A DNA stretch of 64,000 bases, taken from assembly GCA_048268845.1 (NCBI GenBank), contig JBLWUQ010000003.1:1-64000 (forward strand). The letters run 5' to 3'. Origin of the DNA: Muriiphilus sp048268845 (GTDB taxonomy: Bacteria > Pseudomonadota > Alphaproteobacteria > Rhodobacterales > Rhodobacteraceae). How positions within the stretch are numbered: position 1 is the first letter of the stretch; every line of letters starts with the position of its first letter. Both the position numbers and the translations under genes were made by a program. A model generated the notes under the pieces. The model saw only the letters and a program-made list of their open reading frames with translations, was not told the origin of the DNA and made no database searches. Shown piece after piece: positions 40,925 through 48,559 of the stretch.

Positions 40925-41629
40925 ATGGCCCATCACATCCTCATCGTGGAAGACGACCGTACCACGCGCATGCGCCTGGCGGCCTATCTGCGCCAGCAGG
41001 GGCACCGCGTCAGCGAGGCCGAGAACGCCGAGGAAATGGAGTTCATCATCCAGACCGATCCGCCCGAGGTGTTGCTTGTCGACATCAACCTCGAAGGCAA
41101 GGACGGGCTGACCATCACGCGCGAGCAGCGCGCCGCCTCGCGGGTCGGGATCATCCTTCTCACCGCGCGCAACGATCAGGTCGACAAGATCGTGGGGCTG
41201 GAAATGGGCGCCGACGATTACGTCACGAAACCCTTCGACAAGCGCGAGCTGGCGGCGCGGGTCAAGAACCTGCTGGCGCGCATTTCCGACATCGGAAAGC
41301 CTCCGCAAGGCCCTCCGCCGGTGGTGGATTTCGGCCCCTGGTGCTTTGATCGCATCCGTCGCAGGCTGGCGTCCGCCGCGCGCATCGAACCCCTCACCAA
41401 GCAGGAGTTCGACGTGATGTCAGCCCTTGCCGACCATCCCGGCCAGACGCTCAGCCGGGCGCGGCTGGCCGAGTTGATGGGGCGCGATGCCTTGCGCTCG
41501 AACGACCGGATGATCGACGTGGTGGTCGGGCGGTTGCGCAAGAAACTGGAGCGCGACCCCGCCAACCCCGAGTGGATCCTGACGGTGCACGGGCAGGGCT
41601 ATCAGTTCGTGGACCCTTCGACCGTCTGA
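40925..41629 (+). CDS. torR: OmpR-family response regulator TorR
   Basis: A 234-residue two-component regulator. The receiver domain has the acidic pocket in ILIVEDDRTTRMRL, the phospho-acceptor Asp53 in LLVDINLEGKDG and the lysine in DDYVTKPFDKREL. The C-terminal winged helix has the OmpR signature LTKQEFDVMSALADHPGQTL and RLRKKLERDPANPEWI. Placement divergent from torA and beside torS identifies it as TorR. Its 3' end overlaps the 3' end of torS by 28 bp in convergent orientation. No strong ribosome-binding site is visible. Confidence 0.93.
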   Translation: MAHHILIVEDDRTTRMRLAAYLRQQGHRVSEAENAEEMEFIIQTDPPEVLLVDINLEGKDGLTITREQRAASRVGIILLTARNDQVDKIVGLEMGADDYVTKPFDKRELAARVKNLLARISDIGKPPQGPPPVVDFGPWCFDRIRRRLASAARIEPLTKQEFDVMSALADHPGQTLSRARLAELMGRDALRSNDRMIDVVVGRLRKKLERDPANPEWILTVHGQGYQFVDPSTV

Positions 41630-44382
41630 ATCCCGGCCTCGGCGGCGGCGGCTTTCAGCATCGTTTCGGCATCGTCTGCGCGGCTTTGGACAAGGCGCAG
41701 CATATCCTCATCCGCGCCGTTCCCGGGGTCTTCCACGTCGGCCAACACAGAACAGAGCGCGTCCAGCCGGAAGTTCGAGGCCGCACCCTTCAACTTGTGC
41801 GCCGCCTTGCGTTGCGCCTCGGGCGCGGCGGTCAGGATGGTGTTCACGGCGCGGGGAAGGTCGTCGAGAAACTCCCGCACGATCTGCGCCGTGGTGTCCC
41901 GCCCCAGGTCGCGCAGGTCTTGGGTCAGGCTGTCCAGAACCTGGCGCAGATCGTGCGGCAGCGCGAGCGAGGGTACGCTTTTCAGAACCTCGGCAAGGGC
42001 GCGGGGCGAGACCGGCTTGGACAGGATCCGCGACACACCATGCCGCGCGCGGTTCTCGTGCGTGTCGTCGATCAGATGCGCGGTCAACGCGACCAGCAGG
42101 GGCCCATCTTCCGGCTGTCCAAGCTCCGCCGCCACCGCCTCACCGCGCATGTCCGGCAGATCGAGGTCGATCAGAACCAGATCGAACTCCTGCGTCCGGC
42201 AGGCCTGCAGACCGGCACTGCCCGTCGCGGCTTCGCTGACCTGGCATCCCAGCCGCTCGAGATAGCCGCGCGCGACCATCAGGTTCACGGCGTGGTCGTC
42301 TATCACCAGCACGCGGTGGCCCAGCCGGTCCTGCGGCATGCCCGCATCGTCCTCGGCCGCTTCGGCCAGATCGCCCTTTTGCAGCGGCACGGTCAGCGTG
42401 AAACGGCTGCCGACCCCAGGCTCGCTCTCGACGCTGAGCGCACCGCCCAGCGCCTCGGTCAGGTTGCGCGAAATCGCCAGGCCAAGGCCAATCCCCTCGA
42501 TCCCCGCGCGCTTGGCTGAATCGGCCCGGGTATAGGCTTCGAAGGCGTGTGAGATCGCCTCTCGCGTCATGCCGATGCCGGTGTCCGCGACCGTGAAGCT
42601 GAGGACGGGCTCGCCGCTCTCCGGGTCGATGGCGTGATCCACCCGGAGCGTCACCGTCCCGCGCCTTGTGTATTTCACCGCGTTCGAAATCAGGTTGCCG
42701 ACGATCTGGCGGATCTTCACCACGTCCCCGAACAGGGCCTGCGGCGCGGGCTCGGCCATGTCGATGATTGTCTCAAGCCCCTTTGGTGCGGCAAGGGACT
42801 GCAACTGATGCCCCATCTGCCCGACAAGTTCGCGCAGCCGGAAATGCACTGGATTGCCACGATTGCCCCTGTCCTCGCCCCCGGCATAGGCGAGGATATC
42901 GTTGGTGATCTCCAGCAGTTCGCGCGCCGAGGCAAGGGCGGTGCGCGCCCGGCTCTGGCGGTCCGCGTCCTGCTCCTCGACCACCAGCAGGTCGAGCATG
43001 CCGATGATGCCGTTCAGCGGCGTGCGGATTTCGTGGCTCATTCGGGCAAGAAACTCGGTCTTGCTCTGGTCGGCGGCCTCCGCCTGCGCACGCGCCGCGT
43101 CCGAGGCCTGCATCTCGGCAACAACGTCGCCGGTCCGCGCGATCACCGCTTCTTCGAGGCTGTCTCGCAGCCGCGCGGCGTCCCTGGCGCGGCGGCGCAG
43201 GATGTTGAGCGACTTTTCCATCCGCCCGATCTCGTCATTGCCGCTGATCGGCAAGGGGGCGCCATAATCGCCCCGCGCCACCGCAACGATGCGGCGAGAT
43301 ATATTGCCAAGCCGCTCGACCAGTTGCCGGCGCGCATAGAGCCAGAGCGTGGCCCCCACGATCACCGCGCCCATGACGATGACGAACAGCGCGACGATCA
43401 TCCGCTCGGAGCGTTGCTTGACCGCCGCAATCTGCACAAGACTGGCCGCCTGAACGGTATCGCGCGCGGTGCGGCCCCGCTCTGAAAGTGCTGCGATGGT
43501 GGTGTCCAGAAGCGCGCGATCCTGTGCGATGGCGCGCTGCAGGGCGATCCGGTCCTGCTGCAACGCGATCACGCCGCCTTGCGCCAGAGCCTGCTGTTGC
43601 CGCGCCAGAAGCGTCGCCGCCTCGCGCCGGGCCATCGGTGACGGAAGGTAGGCCACGCGCCGCACCGCCAATGTCAGCCGCGCCGCCAGCGCGTCGCGCA
43701 CCGTCTGCAATTCGTCCGGCGCCGCCAGCAGGGGAACCTGCTGGAATTGCAGGCGCGTGGCATCGACCATGCGGGCCAGTTCGGTTAACCGCTCGAACGC
43801 AAAGAAGTGGCGATCGGCCAGCGCGTCCAGCGTCTGCCGCGGGTCGGCGTCCGGTTTGGTGTAGAGATCGGCGATGCTGGCGGTGATCCTGAGACGGGCC
43901 AGATCGGTCTCGGCCTCGATCAGAGAGTCCAGCCGCGCGCCGTTTTGCGACATCTCGAGCGCCTCGGCGCGAACCTGCTGGGCCAGTCGCAGTTCCTCGC
44001 GCGCGTTCGCGCTCATTCGTGCAACAATGTCGGCCGCTTGTGGGGGTGGCTCGGATGGCGCCAGGGTCGGGCTCATCCGCTCCAGCCGCAGCGTGCCCTC
44101 CTCGATGCTCGTCACGGTCCGCATCAGCGCCTCGGTGACCTGATCGAGGCCCTCGCGCGTGTCAGCCTCGGCCAGCGCTTCCTCCAGCGAGTCGACCACC
44201 TCGACCGCCACGCCGATCCTGCTGGCCAGTTCGATTGCCGGCAGGCTGGTCTGGACAAGCTCGCCCTGCGCGCGCACCAGATAGCGGTTGACGCCGATTG
44301 CCGCCACACCCACCATGATGGCCAACGCCGCCATGGCGGAGAGTATCTGGATCAGCCTCGTGTCAAATCTCGTCCGTCGCAT
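41602..44382 (-). CDS. torS: Hybrid sensor histidine kinase TorS
   Basis: A 926-residue membrane kinase. Layout: membrane helix 1 about 12-32, a large helical periplasmic domain 35-325, membrane helix 2 about 329-350, HAMP 351-403, dimerisation/phosphoacceptor with His450 in ARMSHEIRTPLNGIIGML, ATPase domain 530-670 with DTGIGMTREA and EGIGLGLAISRN, receiver domain with Asp739 in LVLIDLDLPDMRG, and a C-terminal Hpt domain with His862 in AAHKLKGAASNF. This His-Asp-His relay is the TorS architecture, which senses TMAO through TorT and phosphorylates TorR. It is convergent with torR and divergent from torT. Confidence 0.95.
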   Translation of the reverse strand: MRRTRFDTRLIQILSAMAALAIMVGVAAIGVNRYLVRAQGELVQTSLPAIELASRIGVAVEVVDSLEEALAEADTREGLDQVTEALMRTVTSIEEGTLRLERMSPTLAPSEPPPQAADIVARMSANAREELRLAQQVRAEALEMSQNGARLDSLIEAETDLARLRITASIADLYTKPDADPRQTLDALADRHFFAFERLTELARMVDATRLQFQQVPLLAAPDELQTVRDALAARLTLAVRRVAYLPSPMARREAATLLARQQQALAQGGVIALQQDRIALQRAIAQDRALLDTTIAALSERGRTARDTVQAASLVQIAAVKQRSERMIVALFVIVMGAVIVGATLWLYARRQLVERLGNISRRIVAVARGDYGAPLPISGNDEIGRMEKSLNILRRRARDAARLRDSLEEAVIARTGDVVAEMQASDAARAQAEAADQSKTEFLARMSHEIRTPLNGIIGMLDLLVVEEQDADRQSRARTALASARELLEITNDILAYAGGEDRGNRGNPVHFRLRELVGQMGHQLQSLAAPKGLETIIDMAEPAPQALFGDVVKIRQIVGNLISNAVKYTRRGTVTLRVDHAIDPESGEPVLSFTVADTGIGMTREAISHAFEAYTRADSAKRAGIEGIGLGLAISRNLTEALGGALSVESEPGVGSRFTLTVPLQKGDLAEAAEDDAGMPQDRLGHRVLVIDDHAVNLMVARGYLERLGCQVSEAATGSAGLQACRTQEFDLVLIDLDLPDMRGEAVAAELGQPEDGPLLVALTAHLIDDTHENRARHGVSRILSKPVSPRALAEVLKSVPSLALPHDLRQVLDSLTQDLRDLGRDTTAQIVREFLDDLPRAVNTILTAAPEAQRKAAHKLKGAASNFRLDALCSVLADVEDPGNGADEDMLRLVQSRADDAETMLKAAAAEAGIQTVEGSTN

Positions 44383-45349
44383 TTCCAGACATTACGTGGC
44401 CGCCTGTGCCGGCACAATCGCAGCGATCGGCATGGTTTTCGCGGCCTCGTTCGCCGCCGCCGCCAGCCCGCTCTATTGCGTGCTCGTGCCGCATTTCAAG
44501 GATGATTACTGGCTCAGCGTCGGCTTCGGCCTTGAACAGGAGGCCGAGCGGCAGGGCGTCGATCTGCTGTTCTTCGAGGCCGGCGGCTACGAGGCGCGCG
44601 CGGCACAGGTCGGCCAGCTCGATGCCTGCGTTGCGAGCGGCGCCGAAGCGATCCTGATCGGAGCCGTGACCTCGGACCACCCCGACCTGATGACGGCGGT
44701 TGCACGGGTGGCGGAGACGGTTCCGGTGTTCGGGCTGGTCAACGAGTTGCACGCAGACGCCCTGAGCGGGCGCATCGGCGTCGACTGGCAAGACATGGGC
44801 CATGCTATCGGCGAATATCTGCGCGAGTTGCACCCAAAAGGGTCACCCCCGAAGACTGCCGTTTTCCTGACCGGCCCCGCCGAGGCCGGCTGGACCGGAC
44901 CGCTCGAGGCGGGGCTTCGTGACGGTCTTGACAGCAGCTCGGTCAGTATCCTCGAGGTGTTCGAAGCGGATACCGGCATCAGACCGCAGCTTGCGCTGGC
45001 CGAGCTTGCGTTGGAGCGCCATCCGGATGCGGATTACCTGATCGGCAGCGCCCCGGCGATCGAAGCGGCGATCGGCCTGCTTGCTTCGCGCACCGATGCA
45101 GACAAGCCGACGCTGCTCGCCACCTATGTGAGCCACACGATCATACGCGGCCTGATGAACGGCAGCGTCCTCGCGGCCTCCTTCGACGATCCGATCCTGC
45201 AGGCGCAAATGGCGATCCGGCAGGTCGCAGCGGTGCGCCACGACGCGGATCAACGCCTCGCGCCGAAGGTTGTGCTTCTGACCCGTGACGACGCAAGTCT
45301 CGGTGCGGTCCGGATTTCCCCTGCGGAGTATTTCCCTGCCGTTCAATAG
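44360..45349 (+). CDS. torT: Periplasmic TMAO-binding sensor partner TorT
   Basis: A protein of about 329 residues with a signal peptide ending near AASFAAAASPLY and a LacI/ribose-binding-type periplasmic fold. Landmarks are LYCVLVPHFKDDYWLSVGFG, VDLLFFEAGGYEARAAQVGQ, ASGAEAILIGAVTSDHPDL and FGLVNELHADALSGRIGVDW, which match the TorT pattern. TorT binds TMAO and signals to TorS. The start is uncertain: GTG at 44360 gives the positively charged signal-peptide start but overlaps the divergent torS by 23 bp; GTG at 44396 is a shorter alternative. Confidence 0.88.
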   Translation: MSNLVRRISRHYVAACAGTIAAIGMVFAASFAAAASPLYCVLVPHFKDDYWLSVGFGLEQEAERQGVDLLFFEAGGYEARAAQVGQLDACVASGAEAILIGAVTSDHPDLMTAVARVAETVPVFGLVNELHADALSGRIGVDWQDMGHAIGEYLRELHPKGSPPKTAVFLTGPAEAGWTGPLEAGLRDGLDSSSVSILEVFEADTGIRPQLALAELALERHPDADYLIGSAPAIEAAIGLLASRTDADKPTLLATYVSHTIIRGLMNGSVLAASFDDPILQAQMAIRQVAAVRHDADQRLAPKVVLLTRDDASLGAVRISPAEYFPAVQ

Positions 45350-45467
45350 GGAAGGTGGCAAACCCCGCAGTTTCACTTGCGCGCCCGAGATGGCTTTCGC
45401 CGTCCTCGCGACTTTAGCCTAGCAATGCGGCCGAAATGGTTCCACCCCAAGACAAGCCCGGCTGAAC

Positions 45468-46364
45468 CTATTTCAGCGCCTGCGCGAGGAAGTCGAACAC
45501 GAACCGCAGGCGGCGGTTGCGGTGGATTTCTCGGTGTGCGGTCAGCCAGACCGGGAAGGGAAACGGCGCGAGGTCCGCATGCGCGCGCCGCACATCGGGG
45601 TCGGCGTCACCGATCCGGTCGTCGATCAACCCCAGCCCCAGATCCTGTTTCACCAGCGCCCACATCACCAGGAAACTGGCCGAGCGCAGGGGGAAATTCG
45701 CCTCGGTCAGATCGAGGCCCATTGACCGAAGTCCCTCGATCATCAAGGCGGTGTCATCCAGTCCGATGATGCTGGCGCGCGACAGGTCAGATGCGGTCGC
45801 GATCGGCCCGAGGCGATCAAGATAGGCGGGCGTGCCGAAAAAGCGGCCGGTGGCATCGCGAATCTTTCGCGCGACAAGGTCGGGTTCTTTCGGGCGGAAG
45901 TTGCGGATGGCGATGTCGGCCTCGCGGCGCAAAAGGTCCGAGGCGTCGTTCGACGCGATCACCTCGATCACGATCCGGGGTTCGGCTTCGTGCAGGTCCT
46001 TCAGGATCGGGGGCAACAGCATCGCGGCATAGGCGTCCGAGGCCGAGATCGTGACCATCCCCTCCATCGCCTCGTTCTGGCCGTAGGCCGTCATCGAAAG
46101 CCGCCCCGCCGCCTCGCCCATGGCGCGGACATGGTCGATCAACTCGTGCCCGGCGGGGGTCAGGCGCAGCCCGCGCCCGACCCGTTCGAACAGCACCACG
46201 CCCAACTCCTGCTCCAGCGCATCGACCTGCCGCCCCAGCGTCGGCTGGGCCAGCCCCAGCGCCCGCGCCGCCGCCGACAGCGAGCCTTCCTCGGCGGTCA
46301 CAAGGAACGCGCGGGCGCGGTTCCAGTCGAATTTGACCGATCTCCAATCCATGCCAATACGCAT
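45468..46364 (-). CDS. LysR-family transcriptional regulator
   Basis: A 298-residue regulator with the N-terminal helix-turn-helix LSAAARALGLAQPTLGRQVD near residues 29-48 and a C-terminal effector domain. An in-frame ATG at 46352 is an alternative start; neither has a clear ribosome-binding site. It is divergent from a DUF4386 membrane protein and an oxidoreductase gene, which are the likely targets. The effector is unknown. Confidence 0.9.
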   Translation of the reverse strand: MRIGMDWRSVKFDWNRARAFLVTAEEGSLSAAARALGLAQPTLGRQVDALEQELGVVLFERVGRGLRLTPAGHELIDHVRAMGEAAGRLSMTAYGQNEAMEGMVTISASDAYAAMLLPPILKDLHEAEPRIVIEVIASNDASDLLRREADIAIRNFRPKEPDLVARKIRDATGRFFGTPAYLDRLGPIATASDLSRASIIGLDDTALMIEGLRSMGLDLTEANFPLRSASFLVMWALVKQDLGLGLIDDRIGDADPDVRRAHADLAPFPFPVWLTAHREIHRNRRLRFVFDFLAQALK

Positions 46365-46535
46365 ACCAGATCGGCATATCCAGTCAATTTCATTTGGATC
46401 GCCGGTGCGCTATCCCTGTCTCAGCGGCGCAAAACGCGACGCGCGAACCAACAGACAGACCCAAGACGGCAAGCCCGTCGACCCGCACCCCCGGTGCAGG
46501 ACCGGCCCCGGTTTGCCCAAGAAAAGGACGACGAC

Positions 46536-47264
46536 ATGCACCTCTTCAACGATCCCCGGTCGCGTGGCTATGCCCGTCTGACCGGTGCCTTTTACCTCTC
46601 CATCGCCGTGTTCGGCTTTTTCTCGATCCTCTGGGTGCCGGCGCAACTGCTGGTGCCGGGCGACGCGGCGGCGACCTTCGACAACATCCTGGCCCGGCGC
46701 GGGCTGTTCCTGGCGGGCATCGGTGGCGAAGTGGCGATCCTGATCGCCGAGATCATGGCCACCGCGCTGCTTTACTTCATGTTCAAGCCGGTCAGCGCCG
46801 CTCTGTCCTTTGCCGCAGCCCTTGCACGGCTGAGCATGGTGGGCGTGATGGCGGCGATGCTGTTCTTTTCCGCCAGTGCCCTGGCGCTGGCCGAACCGGG
46901 CGGTGCGCTGGCGAGCTTTTCCGAGGCCCAGCGGCTCGACCTCGGCAACCTGTTTCTCGGGATGCACGATGCCGGCGTCTGGATCTGGCAGGTGTTCTTC
47001 ACCGTGCACCTTGCCATTCTCGGCCAGCTCGTCGCGCGGTCGGGCCGTTTCCCCCGCCTTCTGGGTCACGCGATGACGCTGGGTTCGGTCGGCTACCTGC
47101 TCGACAGCCTGCACAAGTTCGCGCTGCCGGAGGCCGCGGGGCTGGGCACCGTCACCGCCGTGTTCCTCGGCATCGTCACGCTGGCCGAAGTCGGCTTTGC
47201 CCTGTGGCTGGTGATCCGCGGACCGCGCCCCGCCGCAACCGCGATGGCCCGGGCCGCGGCCTGA
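46536..47264 (+). CDS. DUF4386 family membrane protein
   Basis: A 242-residue protein with six to seven membrane segments. The N-terminus ARLTGAFYLSIAVFGFFSIL and the central segment LGMHDAGVWIWQVFFTVHLA are typical of DUF4386, a family of unknown function often seen beside oxidoreductases or regulators. AAAAGGACG precedes the ATG at 46536. It is divergent from a LysR gene and followed after 62 bp by an NAD(P)-binding protein gene in the same direction, suggesting a LysR-controlled pair. Confidence 0.82.
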   Translation: MHLFNDPRSRGYARLTGAFYLSIAVFGFFSILWVPAQLLVPGDAAATFDNILARRGLFLAGIGGEVAILIAEIMATALLYFMFKPVSAALSFAAALARLSMVGVMAAMLFFSASALALAEPGGALASFSEAQRLDLGNLFLGMHDAGVWIWQVFFTVHLAILGQLVARSGRFPRLLGHAMTLGSVGYLLDSLHKFALPEAAGLGTVTAVFLGIVTLAEVGFALWLVIRGPRPAATAMARAAA

Positions 47265-47326
47265 CCCACTCCCGGCGCGGGCGGCCTCCTGCCCGCGCCT
47301 CATTCAATTCAAGAAAGGACCAAGAC

Positions 47327-48031
47327 ATGACACGCATCTGCATCATCGGCATCTCCGGCAAACTGGGCCAATACATGACCGAACACGCACTCGCCCACGG
47401 CTATGAGGTGGTCGGCGTCTGCCGCCCCGAAAGCGTCGGCAAGCTCGACCGCTTCAAGGGACGGATCACCGTTTTCCCGGCGCGGACCGACGACGCCGAC
47501 GTGGTCGCTCAGGCGGTCAAGGGCTGTGACGGCGTGCTCACGGTGCTCGCCCCCTGGGGGTTCACCAACTACGCCAGCGGCACCGCCCGCGCCGTTCTGG
47601 AAAACGCCGAACCGGGCGCACGGCTGATCTTCTCCTGCGGCTGGCACATCACCAAGGAGGGCATGGACCGCTACAGCCTGGGGCAGAGGTTCATCTATGG
47701 GTTTTTGACCTTCATCGCCTGGGCCACCCGGTTGGCCGACATCTCCGACCAGGTGCGGGCGACCGACATGATCTTCGCCTCCGATACCGCCTGGACCGTT
47801 GTGCGCGGCTCGGACCTCGAGGAGGGCGTGAGCGAGGGGTTGCCGGTCTGGGCGCGCCATGTCGGCGACCCGGTGCTGGCCTCGAACCTGACCCGGCGCA
47901 CGGATTTCGCGCTGTTCATGGTGCATGCGCTGACCGACGACCGGCTGATCCACGAGGCTCCGGCGATCGTCGGCTGCAACTCGGCCTCGGCCAAGGCGCA
48001 TCCGGAGGCGGCGAGGCGCGTTCCGGTGTGA
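47327..48031 (+). CDS. NAD(P)-binding atypical short-chain oxidoreductase
   Basis: A 234-residue protein with an N-terminal Rossmann fold: RICIIGISGKLGQYMTEHAL, where the GxxGxxG-like turn binds the cofactor. Later segments CDGVLTVLAPWGFTNYASGT and DTAWTVVRGSDLEEGVSEGL resemble NAD(P)H-binding atypical SDR proteins. No Tyr-x-x-x-Lys catalytic pair is evident, so reductase activity is not certain. AAAGGACC lies before the ATG. Probably co-transcribed with the DUF4386 gene. Confidence 0.82.
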   Translation: MTRICIIGISGKLGQYMTEHALAHGYEVVGVCRPESVGKLDRFKGRITVFPARTDDADVVAQAVKGCDGVLTVLAPWGFTNYASGTARAVLENAEPGARLIFSCGWHITKEGMDRYSLGQRFIYGFLTFIAWATRLADISDQVRATDMIFASDTAWTVVRGSDLEEGVSEGLPVWARHVGDPVLASNLTRRTDFALFMVHALTDDRLIHEAPAIVGCNSASAKAHPEAARRVPV

Positions 48032-48049
48032 GAACGGCGCGCGCCGGGG

Positions 48050-48559
48050 TCAGCCCTCGGCGCGCGTATAGGTCATGTCGACCACCATCCGCCAGGCCTC
48101 GGCCCCCTCGACGCGCAGCATCTGCTGGATGGCAAAGCTGGCGTCGTCGGGCGCGGTGATCTTCACCCAGGTCTGATAGGCGGCGTCATTCACCATCAGC
48201 GGCGAGGTGGAATAAAGGTCGATCCCGTCCGCCGCCTCGGTCCCGGCAAGCTGCACGGTCTGATCGGTCGCCGCCGACCAGAAGCCGGCGCGGACCTGAC
48301 CATCCTCGCCACGCACCAGCCGGAGCGAGATGTCGGACGCCCCGGCGGCGATCACGCATTTGCCCTTCACCGCCACATCGTCGCCCGCCTCGGCATGCTC
48401 GACGCCGACCTTGCAGCGAGCCCGCTCCATCGGCTTGTCGGCGCCGGTCGAGAGGCTGCCCTCGCCGACCCAGTTCCCGGTGACGCCAAACAGGTCGGCG
48501 GCCAGACCCGGCGTGGCGAGAAACCCGACAAGGGTGGCGGCGAATATCGGTCGGATCAT
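48050..48559 (-). CDS. Hypothetical periplasmic protein coupled to an MMPL exporter
   Basis: A 169-residue protein that I do not recognise, with a signal peptide MIRPIFAATLVGFLATPGLA. The mature part begins DLFGVTGNWVGEGSLSTGAD and is beta-rich with two cysteines (ARCKVGV and GKCVIAA) that may form a disulfide; it could be a small beta-barrel of lipocalin type. Its ATG overlaps the stop of the MMPL gene (ATGA), implying translational coupling and a shared job in moving a lipid or other hydrophobic substrate. It is convergent with the oxidoreductase gene. Confidence 0.75.
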   Translation of the reverse strand: MIRPIFAATLVGFLATPGLAADLFGVTGNWVGEGSLSTGADKPMERARCKVGVEHAEAGDDVAVKGKCVIAAGASDISLRLVRGEDGQVRAGFWSAATDQTVQLAGTEAADGIDLYSTSPLMVNDAAYQTWVKITAPDDASFAIQQMLRVEGAEAWRMVVDMTYTRAEG

